From JAWXCF01 sp034440515 (lineage in GTDB: Bacteria; Bacteroidota; Bacteroidia; CAILMK01): a stretch of 12,963 nt of DNA. Below, one piece after another: positions 1 to 5,895 of this stretch (within the stretch, counting starts at the first letter, position 1; the number at the start of each line of letters is the position of its first letter). The translations under genes and the position numbers were made by a program. Location of the stretch: contig JAWXCF010000108.1 of NCBI GenBank assembly GCA_034440515.1, positions 1-12,963 of the forward strand, in the 5' to 3' direction. The notes under the pieces are model-generated. The model did no database searches. It saw only the letters and a program-made list of their open reading frames with translations, and had not been told where the DNA came from.

Positions 1-234
1 AGCAATACCAGCAAAAAGTCCAATTTTCATCCATTTTTTTGCAGCAGCGCTAGCAGAAATAGATCCAACAAAGTCACCTGCATTCCAGCGACTTTCAACG
101 TTTGCAGCATTTACAATTGATGCGATACCAAATGGTAGGCAACAAAAAATAGTTACTAAAATAGATTCTGTTAAATAGCTTTTAGGCTTTACGTTTTGGT
201 TGAAGTTGTCGTTAGACATTAAAGGAGTTTCCAT
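1..234 (-). CDS. CD225/dispanin family membrane protein (partial, 3' end outside window)
   Basis: Seventy-eight N-terminal codons are readable on the minus strand; the gene runs off the left edge. After a short polar N-terminus comes K16-P-K-S-Y-L, then a hydrophobic segment (about residues 21-42) with adjacent cysteines C31-C32 and the LPFGI turn, then VNAANVESRWNAGD and AAKKWMK leading into a second hydrophobic stretch that is cut off. This order (helix with CC-LPFG, VNAA..V.....AGD, A..AKKW.K, second helix) is the recognised pattern of bacterial CD225/dispanin proteins, small two-helix inner-membrane proteins of unknown bacterial function. A second in-frame ATG lies at 219 (MSNDN), so the true start could be five codons later. 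The best promoter-like element is an imperfect -7 match about 90 bases upstream. Family call fairly sure; function unknown. Confidence 0.75.
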   Translation of the reverse strand, partial: METPLMSNDNFNQNVKPKSYLTESILVTIFCCLPFGIASIVNAANVESRWNAGDFVGSISASAAAKKWMKIGLFAGIA

Positions 235-403
235 AGTTAGATTTTATAAATTTAGCCGAAATATAATATTTTTTTTTAAATCATTACAATGATCACTTAT
301 TAGATAGAAATATTAATAAACAAACATCACCTTCCTAGCTATTCTAAAAATTATGACTGGGATTAGATGCCTGGCACTAAATACTAATCTTTAGAAGCAA
401 GAA

Positions 404-1135
404 CTAGTATTTCCTAAATAAGCTTTTTAACTTCATTTGGATAACTCCCATAACGGCTTCTTTAAAAATGCCTTTACTCATTTTGCTAGTACCCTCGCTG
501 CGATCTGTAAATATGATGGGCACTTCTTTGATGGCAAACCCTAGTTTCCAAGTGGTGAATTTCATTTCAATTTGAAAGGCATATCCTTTAAATTTAACCT
601 TATCAAACTCTAGACGTTCTAGCACTTTTCTGGTATAGCATTTAAAGCCGGCCGTAGTGTCTTTTATAGGCATACCAGTTACAATTTGTACGTATTTACT
701 GGCGTAGAAACTCATCAGTACCCTACCCATTGGCCAGTTTACAACATTTACCCCAGTTACATATCTACTACCTATGGCTAGGTCTGCGCCACCAGTATGG
801 CAAGCAGCATACAATCGCTCTAGGTCAGCGGGATTGTGGCTAAAGTCTGCATCCATCTCAAATATAAATTGATATTGAGGTTTCGCTAATGCCCATTTAA
901 AGCCGTGAATGTAGGCTGTTCCTAGTCCAAGTTTACCCATACGCTCCTCTATATGTAGTCTATGTGGATATATTGTCTGTTTGTCTTTAACTATATGCGC
1001 AGTGCCGTCTGGCGAACCGTCATCTATTACCAATAGGTCAAACGCAGAGGGCAAAGCCATAACTGCATCTATCATTTTAGAGATATTTTCTTTCTCGTTA
1101 TACGTGGGTATGATGACTAATTTGTCAGAATGCAA
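404..1135 (-). CDS. Polyprenol-phosphate mannosyltransferase-like glycosyltransferase, family GT2 (DPM1-like)
   Basis: Predicted to transfer a sugar, usually mannose from GDP-mannose, to a polyprenyl phosphate at the cytoplasmic face of the membrane, giving a lipid-linked donor. GT-A fold motifs: PTYNEKENI (10-18), DDGSPDGT (38-45) for nucleotide binding, metal-binding DADFSHNP (95-102), and TAGFKCY (161-167). At 243 residues it matches the DPM1-like group that lacks C-terminal membrane helices. The start is TTG: no in-frame ATG occurs before residue 21, which already lies past the first motif. An out-of-frame ATG at 1142 opens a short reading frame that ends inside the gene. The divergent neighbour is a sugar-phosphate phosphatase, suggesting a shared envelope-glycan role (inference). 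Donor and acceptor cannot be read from sequence; glucosyl transfer is possible. Confidence 0.87.
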   Translation of the reverse strand: MHSDKLVIIPTYNEKENISKMIDAVMALPSAFDLLVIDDGSPDGTAHIVKDKQTIYPHRLHIEERMGKLGLGTAYIHGFKWALAKPQYQFIFEMDADFSHNPADLERLYAACHTGGADLAIGSRYVTGVNVVNWPMGRVLMSFYASKYVQIVTGMPIKDTTAGFKCYTRKVLERLEFDKVKFKGYAFQIEMKFTTWKLGFAIKEVPIIFTDRSEGTSKMSKGIFKEAVMGVIQMKLKSLFRKY

Positions 1136-1181
1136 GGTATCATTAGTGAAAATGGTTAACGTAAAGTAGCGATATTTTATA

Positions 1182-1189
1182 CAAAAATA
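1182..1189 (-). promoter_or_regulatory. Candidate -7 promoter element for the DPM1-like gene
   Basis: Reads TATTTTTG on the minus strand, a full match to the Bacteroidota -7 consensus TAnnTTTG, about 47 bases before the TTG start at 1135. No TTG -33 element is found at normal spacing, so the call is tentative. Confidence 0.35.
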
Positions 1190-1233
1190 AGGTATATAAA
1201 CTTACAGAATTAGACTTAGGTGCAGTTATCTAA

Positions 1234-1241
1234 TATCTTTG
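1234..1241 (+). promoter_or_regulatory. Candidate -7 promoter element for the GmhB-like gene
   Basis: Reads TATCTTTG, a full match to TAnnTTTG. Transcription would start near 1247, giving a leader of only about 12-18 bases to the ATGs at 1259 and 1265. Because it lies downstream of the in-frame GTG at 1220, it argues against that longer start. No clear -33 TTG is present. Confidence 0.4.
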
Positions 1242-1258
1242 AGGGCTTAACCAGATGT

Positions 1259-1759
1259 ATGACAATGATTGGGGGGCTATTTTTAGATAGAGACGGAGTA
1301 TTAATTCCAGAGCGTGGGGACTATAATTTTTTAGCTGAGCAATCTATTTTACTCCCTGATGTTGGCGTGGCATTAGCAATGTTAAAACCTTACTTCCAGC
1401 ACTTTATAGTTATTACCAATCAAAGCGGGGTAAGTAAAGGGTTATATAGCCACGACGATGTGAGTATGATGCACAACTCTATTCAACGCCAATTGGCTGA
1501 ATATGAAGTTCAAATTTCAGATTTCTATTATTGCCCGCACGCTGTGGCTGTAAGCAAATGTTTCTGTAGAAAGCCCGACGGCATAATGATAGAAAAAGCA
1601 CTAAGTCGATTTCACCTACCAGCTAGCAAAAGTGTGATGATGGGCGATATGGAGCGTGACATACTGGCTGGACTGGCCGCAGGTGTACATACCGTGAAAA
1701 TTACCAGCAATGATAGACTTGAAGACTTTATTCCAGAAATACTAGAAAAGATAAAATAA
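1259..1759 (+). CDS. gmhB: HAD-superfamily (IIIA) phosphatase, GmhB-like (heptose-1,7-bisphosphate 7-phosphatase or histidinol-phosphatase type)
   Basis: A compact cytoplasmic phosphatase of the HAD superfamily. Numbered from the ATG at 1259: nucleophile motif LFLDRDGV with D10 and acid/base D12; motif II TNQSG (53-57); phosphate-binding lysine K105 in RKPDG; motif IV GDMERD with D130 and D134. A zinc-binding C-x-H...C-x-C loop (C92, H94, C101, C103) marks the GmhB/HisB-N branch. GmhB removes the 7-phosphate of heptose bisphosphate in making ADP- or GDP-heptose for surface glycans. The 166-residue length fits, slightly short. ATGs at 1259 or 1265 are the likely starts: GmhB proteins begin just before the DRDG motif, and a -7 element lies between these ATGs and the alternative GTG at 1220. 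The stop is a tandem TAATAA. It converges on nuoE with a 19-base gap and no visible terminator. The exact substrate is inferred. Confidence 0.85.
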   Translation: MTMIGGLFLDRDGVLIPERGDYNFLAEQSILLPDVGVALAMLKPYFQHFIVITNQSGVSKGLYSHDDVSMMHNSIQRQLAEYEVQISDFYYCPHAVAVSKCFCRKPDGIMIEKALSRFHLPASKSVMMGDMERDILAGLAAGVHTVKITSNDRLEDFIPEILEKIK

Positions 1760-1778
1760 TAAACCGAGATTTAACCAA

Positions 1779-2366
1779 TCAGTGCCCACGACCTAACATT
1801 GCACCTGGACCACCTATGTGTGAACCCTTAGCCTGTGGTCTCAGTGTTGCGGACTCTTTTCTATATTGGGCTATAATTTCATCTACCCTAGACTCAGTTA
1901 AATGCTCGTGATATTTCTCCCCTACCTGCATCATTGGGGCGTAACCACACGCTGCTAGACACTCTACCGTTTTAATGGTAAACATACCGTCTGGTGTAGT
2001 TTGCCCAACCTCTATACCAAGTTTTTTTTTCAAATATTCTAGCACCCTATCAGCACCCATTAGTGAGCAAGGTCCAGTATGGCAAAACTCAAATACATAA
2101 TTCCCTACTGGTGTTAGGTGATACATACTATAGAAACTAGCTACCTCATATACCTCTACAGGGGTAATTTCTAGCACTTTAGCTACCAAGTTCATAACCT
2201 CTACACTACACCAACCAAACTCTACTTGTGCTATGTGTAGTACGGGCAATAAGGCACTTTTATGTCTGCCCTCTGGGTATCTGGTTCTAATTTCAGCAAT
2301 CTTAGCCATTTGTTCAAGGCTAAATTCTATTGGTCTATCTACGTGGTGTATATCAACTGTCTGCAT
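1779..2366 (-). CDS. nuoE: NADH-quinone oxidoreductase subunit E (24 kDa [2Fe-2S] subunit)
   Basis: The thioredoxin-like 24-kDa subunit of respiratory complex I, which works beside NuoF in the NADH-oxidising arm. The helical N-terminal part carries RYPEGRHKSALLPVLH (29-44), Q47, GW (51-52) and EVASFYSMY (74-82). The [2Fe-2S] ligands are intact: C95 and C100 in C-x4-C, C136 and C140 in C-x3-C. A Gly/His-rich tail of about 20 residues (from about 176) extends past the usual core and ends in GRGH. Normally nuoE is followed by nuoF; here the next gene downstream is convergent and unrelated, and nothing from nuo lies upstream, so it is a separate transcription unit. HoxE or HndA-type hydrogenase subunits share the fold and are a weaker alternative. 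ATG start. Confidence 0.9.
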   Translation of the reverse strand: MQTVDIHHVDRPIEFSLEQMAKIAEIRTRYPEGRHKSALLPVLHIAQVEFGWCSVEVMNLVAKVLEITPVEVYEVASFYSMYHLTPVGNYVFEFCHTGPCSLMGADRVLEYLKKKLGIEVGQTTPDGMFTIKTVECLAACGYAPMMQVGEKYHEHLTESRVDEIIAQYRKESATLRPQAKGSHIGGPGAMLGRGH

Positions 2367-2414
2367 AGCGGTGTATTAAGGATTGAGCATAGTTATATGT
2401 TTCAACCAATACCA

Positions 2415-2422
2415 CAAAAATA
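2415..2422 (-). promoter_or_regulatory. Candidate -7 promoter element for nuoE
   Basis: TATTTTTG on the minus strand, a full match to the Bacteroidota -7 consensus, giving a leader of about 40 bases to the ATG at 2366. No -33 TTG is found at 17-23 bases; an inverted repeat occupies that position instead. Confidence 0.45.
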
Positions 2423-2427
2423 CAGGC

Positions 2428-2447
2428 GAATTACATTTAGGTAATTC
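2428..2447. promoter_or_regulatory. Perfect inverted repeat next to the nuoE promoter (possible operator)
   Basis: GAATTAC (2428-2434) and GTAATTC (2441-2447) are exact reverse complements with a 6-base spacer. The repeat starts 5 bases upstream of the nuoE -7 element and covers the -33 region, where a dimeric activator or repressor could bind. It could also be chance in AT-rich DNA. No regulator can be named. Confidence 0.3.
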
Positions 2448-2833
2448 ACATATAGCATAAAATTAATAAAATTGGTGGCGGCTGTTTTGGTTCTTAAGAT
2501 TTTGGAATTTGATATTTATTAAATTCAAGTAAATGTAGGAAATTTAGTTAGGCTGTAAATTAAGCCTAAGGGTTCGGTGGATTTATGGTCTTGTATTTCT
2601 TGCTAACATTTATTATTAGAATGAGTGATATCTTATAAATAAAAAATCATTACACCCTATTTGATTTAAAACTCAAAGTTTGACAGTAGTTAATATTCTT
2701 ATCATTGGCATTAATATCATCTAACTAATTGATTATGTGAGCAAAACCTTTATAGTTGACCTTGCGTATGTAATAGAGTCAAATTATTTAAATAACATTA
2801 AATATTTGAAAGCAATTACACTAATATTTATTT
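2448..2833. other. Long gene-free spacer
   Basis: About 390 bases with no credible reading frame or RNA gene. It is AT-rich, with short inverted repeats such as GAATTT...AAATTC (2505-2526) and a stronger one at 2548-2569. A 17-codon frame (2585-2638) is too short to support. Together with the DUF4331-like remnant that follows, the spacer may be what is left of a deleted gene or operon (inference). Confidence 0.5.
2548..2569. repeat. Stem-loop-forming inverted repeat in the gene-free spacer
   Basis: TTAGGCT (2548-2554) and AGCCTAA (2563-2569) are perfect 7-base complements around an 8-base loop. Neither side has a T-run, so it is not a normal intrinsic terminator, and no neighbouring gene ends here. 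Confidence 0.35.
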
Positions 2834-2989
2834 ATGCTTAGAAATCTTCACAAAAAACTGGTTTGCCTATTGTTGGCATCCTTTATTTGCTTTGCAAGTC
2901 AAAGCGTTTCAGCATCCTCACACAGAGAGGCCCTGCTGATTTCCAATGATCTCTTTATTTTCTGTATCGGAAAAAATAAAATTTACTAA
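2834..2989 (+). pseudogene. N-terminal remnant of a DUF4331-type exported protein (or a short secreted peptide)
   Basis: An ATG-started 51-codon frame. Residues 1-27 form a classic Sec signal peptide: positive MLRNLHKK, hydrophobic core to about 20, and V-S-A at the predicted cleavage site. The mature part begins SSHREALLISND, which closely resembles the SSHREAP-(L/F)-I-S-ND opening of DUF4331 proteins, usually exported proteins of several hundred residues. Both prolines expected from the family are leucine here (CTG, CTC), each one C-to-T change away. After ND the likeness stops, and LFIFCIGKNKIY leads to TAA. The rest of the domain is not found before the next gene. I read this as a decayed gene with a large deletion. 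A functional 24-residue secreted peptide cannot be excluded. No strong promoter is visible; AATATTTG about 25 bases upstream is one base off the -7 consensus. Confidence 0.6.
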
Positions 2990-3009
2990 TTCCCATTTTA
3001 ATAAAAAAA

Positions 3010-3657
3010 CTACAACCCGCTGCTGACAGGGTTTTTCTCTATTGGGGTAATTCTACCGTCATCCTCTAATTGTAAAAAGTTTGAGCTGGCACTAATTTCT
3101 TTTCCGTTTTCCGACTCTTTTATTTGTACACTGCCGTCTGGTAGCATTAGTCCCTTACGAATGATATCATTACCATCTATTAACTCTCTGTATGAAAGGC
3201 ATAGCCCATCTATATAGGTACCGTCATTAGAGTGTGTAGTTAAGAAGTAGTAGCCAGAGAAATTATTCCCCTCCTCAATGGTAGATTCCTTTAGGGTAAC
3301 TAGGGTTATAAAGCCTTTATTTTTAACTCTGCCTATGGCAAAGTAACCATTGTTTTCTGCATCTGTCTGTATGTCAGCCACCTCTGCACCAGGTATATTG
3401 TGGAAATTTGCGTTTAAGAAGAATTGATTTATCTCTTCCTTGGTCAATTCTTGTTTTGCAGTGGTATCATCATCTTCTGGCAATACAAATTCTGGAGACA
3501 ATGTATCATACTTCTGAACCAGTTTTTCCCAAGGTGTAGCATTTTGATTGTTTGCAAGTGCTAATGGATCAGGTTTCTCACTACTGTCACAGGCTGATAC
3601 AAATAATACCAATGCACTAAATACAATTAAACAGTAACTTAACTTGAGTTTATTCAT
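3010..3657 (-). CDS. Putative lipoprotein of unknown function
   Basis: 215 residues that I do not recognise as a named family. The N-terminus (MNKLKLSYC then a hydrophobic stretch to V20) ends in a lipobox V-S-A-C, with C23 the predicted lipidated residue. The following DSSEKPD segment is acidic and flexible; Bacteroidota often carry a charged surface-export signal just after this cysteine, so outer-membrane attachment is likely (inference). A linker rich in Asp, Glu and Thr follows to about residue 75. The C-terminal 140 residues alternate short polar and hydrophobic stretches (GYFAIGRVKNKGFITLV, SGYYFLTTHSNDGTYIDGL), suggesting a beta-rich fold. No catalytic motif is visible. It is separated from its upstream neighbour by 123 bases with its own candidate promoter, so it is probably monocistronic. 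Confidence 0.75.
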   Translation of the reverse strand: MNKLKLSYCLIVFSALVLFVSACDSSEKPDPLALANNQNATPWEKLVQKYDTLSPEFVLPEDDDTTAKQELTKEEINQFFLNANFHNIPGAEVADIQTDAENNGYFAIGRVKNKGFITLVTLKESTIEEGNNFSGYYFLTTHSNDGTYIDGLCLSYRELIDGNDIIRKGLMLPDGSVQIKESENGKEISASSNFLQLEDDGRITPIEKNPVSSGL

Positions 3658-3710
3658 TTTAGTTTATACTTATTCGGGTTGGTGCGGGGAATATAGAAAC
3701 TTATTTTGCT

Positions 3711-3718
3711 CAAAGATA
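3711..3718 (-). promoter_or_regulatory. Candidate -7 promoter element for the lipoprotein gene
   Basis: TATCTTTG on the minus strand, a full match to TAnnTTTG, about 53 bases before the ATG at 3657. No TTG at standard spacing, so only half of the promoter is recognisable. Confidence 0.4.
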
Positions 3719-3780
3719 ATATGAACTAAGCAACATAAAAATGTAAGACGAATACGAAGCCAACATAGTTGATGAAAATC

Positions 3781-4776
3781 TTATATTCTCTTGAAATAAT
3801 AAAGCTGCATAAATAGTATGCCTAATAATAAAATGGCATAGAGGCAATCTTTTAGCCAACCTGGTAATTGTGATTCGAATAATTTAGCAGTGAATAATGC
3901 ACAAGGTAAACACGCTAATTGGGCGAAACCCAATTTACTACCACTTGCAATAGGAGACGCTACCATAAGAATTACCAAATACAAAAACATTAAGCCCCCT
4001 AAATACCGCTGCTGTACAATCTTAAACTCACGGTCACTCCTAAGTATTAGAAACCCTAATAACGAAAGCAAAAGCATATAGCTAATGCCTATTATCTGGT
4101 ATAAATCTAAGTCAAACCGTCGTAGATCTTGATACACAAACAGGCGGTACAAACTTTCTAAATATTGTGGTAGTTGGTCTTGATAAAAATAGTAAATGCC
4201 AGTAAAATAATAAGGCAAAACTAAGCCACATATCAGCAAAATAATATCTGCCAACGCGAATGTATTAATCAGCAAACCAATGGCTAAAACTATAATAAAG
4301 TACGCGGTAGGAAAATAAAATAATGTGCCAATACTTAAGAACAATGATGTAAAAAACACTGATTGTCGGGTACGCTGTACTGCAGTCAATTCTGCTAAAT
4401 TGAAGAAGCTAAGCACAATAAAAAGCTCACCAATAGTTTGCAAGTCTGCCGCCGCCCACTCCCCAAACATACTCATATAGCTTATATAGAAAAAAGCTGG
4501 CAGGTAGGTTGTCCTAGGAAAAATGTTGTGCCTGATTAGGGTATAGTTCAGCAACAGTGCCTGTGCTATGAGTAAACTTACGTCTAGTAATTGTAGCAAA
4601 GCTATAGGCAAATGTGCCTGATTTACCATATTAGCTACCTCTCTACCTATCATTGTATTCTGATAGGGGGGCACCCAATCTGGGTTATATATAAACAGTA
4701 AATGTAGAAACAACGCATAAACCACCAGCCTAATATAGACTTGCGGTTTATTGGTGCGAAATGATTCTATAATCAC
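3781..4776 (-). CDS. DUF6427-like multi-pass inner-membrane protein
   Basis: 331 residues, mostly hydrophobic, with about nine or ten predicted membrane segments, including 15-30, 58-78, an aromatic-rich one near 140-175 (FFTSLFLSIGTLFYFPTAYF) and a C-terminal helix ending YYFKRI. The loop S-M-F-G-E-W with a downstream IGxLFYFPT region matches the pattern I associate with DUF6427, a Bacteroidota membrane family without a known function, sometimes mislabelled as a carotene oxygenase. I see none of the His/Glu metal ligands such an enzyme would need. The start is GTG: an in-frame TAA lies two codons upstream and the next in-frame ATG is residue 42, so GTG is effectively forced. The gene follows obg after 72 bases and has its own -7 match in that gap. 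Confidence 0.7.
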   Translation of the reverse strand: MIIESFRTNKPQVYIRLVVYALFLHLLFIYNPDWVPPYQNTMIGREVANMVNQAHLPIALLQLLDVSLLIAQALLLNYTLIRHNIFPRTTYLPAFFYISYMSMFGEWAAADLQTIGELFIVLSFFNLAELTAVQRTRQSVFFTSLFLSIGTLFYFPTAYFIIVLAIGLLINTFALADIILLICGLVLPYYFTGIYYFYQDQLPQYLESLYRLFVYQDLRRFDLDLYQIIGISYMLLLSLLGFLILRSDREFKIVQQRYLGGLMFLYLVILMVASPIASGSKLGFAQLACLPCALFTAKLFESQLPGWLKDCLYAILLLGILFMQLYYFKRI

Positions 4777-4810
4777 GTGTTAGGTAGCGATGGCAATGAA
4801 TGGATAATGC

Positions 4811-4818
4811 CAAAAATA
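4811..4818 (-). promoter_or_regulatory. Candidate -7 promoter element for the DUF6427-like gene
   Basis: TATTTTTG on the minus strand, a full -7 match, about 34 bases before the GTG start at 4776. No -33 TTG at proper spacing. The gene may also be read through from obg. Confidence 0.35.
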
Positions 4819-4848
4819 CTAAAAATGCTATTTTGAAGTGACTAGTAT

Positions 4849-5889
4849 TTACACATAGGTAAAGTCAAAGCCTGGTTCTGAGCCTTTCTCATACCCAGCC
4901 TCGTGCAATAATCTCCATATTTCGTCTTTCAATACATCTATACCCAGCTTTTGAATAGAACTGATGAATAGAACCGTAATATTCAAGTTAATAGTCTTTA
5001 ATATTTCTTCTTTCAACTCATCATCTAGCATATCAGCCTTAGATACGGCCAGTATTCTATCTTTGGTTAGTAGCTCTGGGTTAAATTTTTCTAATTCAGA
5101 CAGCAGTATATCGTATTCCTTGGCTATGTCTTGACTATCTGCTGGTATTAGAAATAGTAACAGGGCATTTCGCTCTATGTGTCTTAGGAAACGCAATCCT
5201 AATCCCTTACCCTCGTGTGCACCCTCTATTATACCGGGTATGTCTGCCATAACAAATGACCTGAAGTCTCTGTATGAAACGACACCTAGGTTGGGCACCA
5301 AAGTGGTAAATGGGTAATTGGCTATTTTTGGTTTTGCTGCACTTACAACACTTAGTAGTGTACTCTTGCCAGCATTGGGGAAACCAACCAAACCAACGTC
5401 TGCTAATAGTTTCAATTCTAATACAAACCAAGCCTCCCGTCCAGGTTCACCAGGTTGAGCATATCTAGGTGCTTGGTTAGTGGGGCTTTTAAAGTGCTGA
5501 TTTCCAAGACCTCCCCTACCAGATTGTTGAAGAATTTTGCGCTCTCCGTGTGCGTTTATTTCAAACAATACCTCGCCTGTCTCAAAGTCTTTTGCAATGG
5601 TACCTGGCGGCACTTCTAGTATAATGTCCTCACCCTCTGCACCAGTTTTACCACTAGCACCACCATTTTCCCCGGGTTTGGCTATTATGTGTTTTCTATA
5701 TTTTAAGTGGAGTAGTGTCCACAATTGCTTATTACCTACCAGTATTATGTGACCGCCTCTACCACCGTCGCCGCCGTCAGGACCACCCTTACTGTTCAAT
5801 TTATCTCTAAAGAAATGCGCAGAGCCTGAACCACCCTTCCCAGATCGGCAATTTATCTTAACGTAATCTATAAAGTTGCTATCAGACAT
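4849..5889 (-). CDS. obg: GTPase Obg/CgtA, ribosome-assembly and stress GTPase
   Basis: Essential GTPase that binds the large ribosomal subunit during assembly and links it to (p)ppGpp and growth state. The glycine-rich Obg domain fills residues 1-160 (GKGGSGS, GGPDGGDGGRGG, GRGGLGN). The G domain shows G1 GFPNAGKST (169-177), G2 YPFTT (192-196), G3 DIPG (216-219), G4 SKAD (283-286) and G5 ISS (309-311). The G4 motif departs from canonical NKxD by Ser for Asn; Bacteroidota Obg proteins often have such variants (recollection). At 346 residues it lacks the variable C-terminal extension of some homologues. ATG start. It begins 6 bases after rng and is very likely co-transcribed with it, an unusual partner, since obg more often lies near adk in this phylum or beside ribosomal protein genes elsewhere. 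Confidence 0.97.
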   Translation of the reverse strand: MSDSNFIDYVKINCRSGKGGSGSAHFFRDKLNSKGGPDGGDGGRGGHIILVGNKQLWTLLHLKYRKHIIAKPGENGGASGKTGAEGEDIILEVPPGTIAKDFETGEVLFEINAHGERKILQQSGRGGLGNQHFKSPTNQAPRYAQPGEPGREAWFVLELKLLADVGLVGFPNAGKSTLLSVVSAAKPKIANYPFTTLVPNLGVVSYRDFRSFVMADIPGIIEGAHEGKGLGLRFLRHIERNALLLFLIPADSQDIAKEYDILLSELEKFNPELLTKDRILAVSKADMLDDELKEEILKTINLNITVLFISSIQKLGIDVLKDEIWRLLHEAGYEKGSEPGFDFTYV

Positions 5890-5895
5890 ATCTGT

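Noticed and set aside
280..293. Inverted repeat ATCATT-AC-AATGAT upstream of the CD225 gene
   Set aside because: Two-base spacer, AT-rich, no T-run in the needed direction and no -7 element beside it; too weak to call.
1116..1142. Eight-codon minus-strand frame overlapping the TTG start of the DPM1-like gene
   Set aside because: Could be a regulatory upstream frame, but one ATG this close is likely chance and no conserved peptide is evident.
1220..1258. GTG-started N-terminal extension of the GmhB-like protein (13 extra residues)
   Set aside because: The extension lies outside the family's fold and contains a -7 promoter match at 1234-1241; the ATGs at 1259/1265 are better placed.
2585..2638. 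17-codon hydrophobic frame (MVLYFLLTFIIRMSDIL) in the spacer, possibly a toxin-like peptide
   Set aside because: Too short, no promoter or antisense RNA partner visible, expected by chance in AT-rich DNA.
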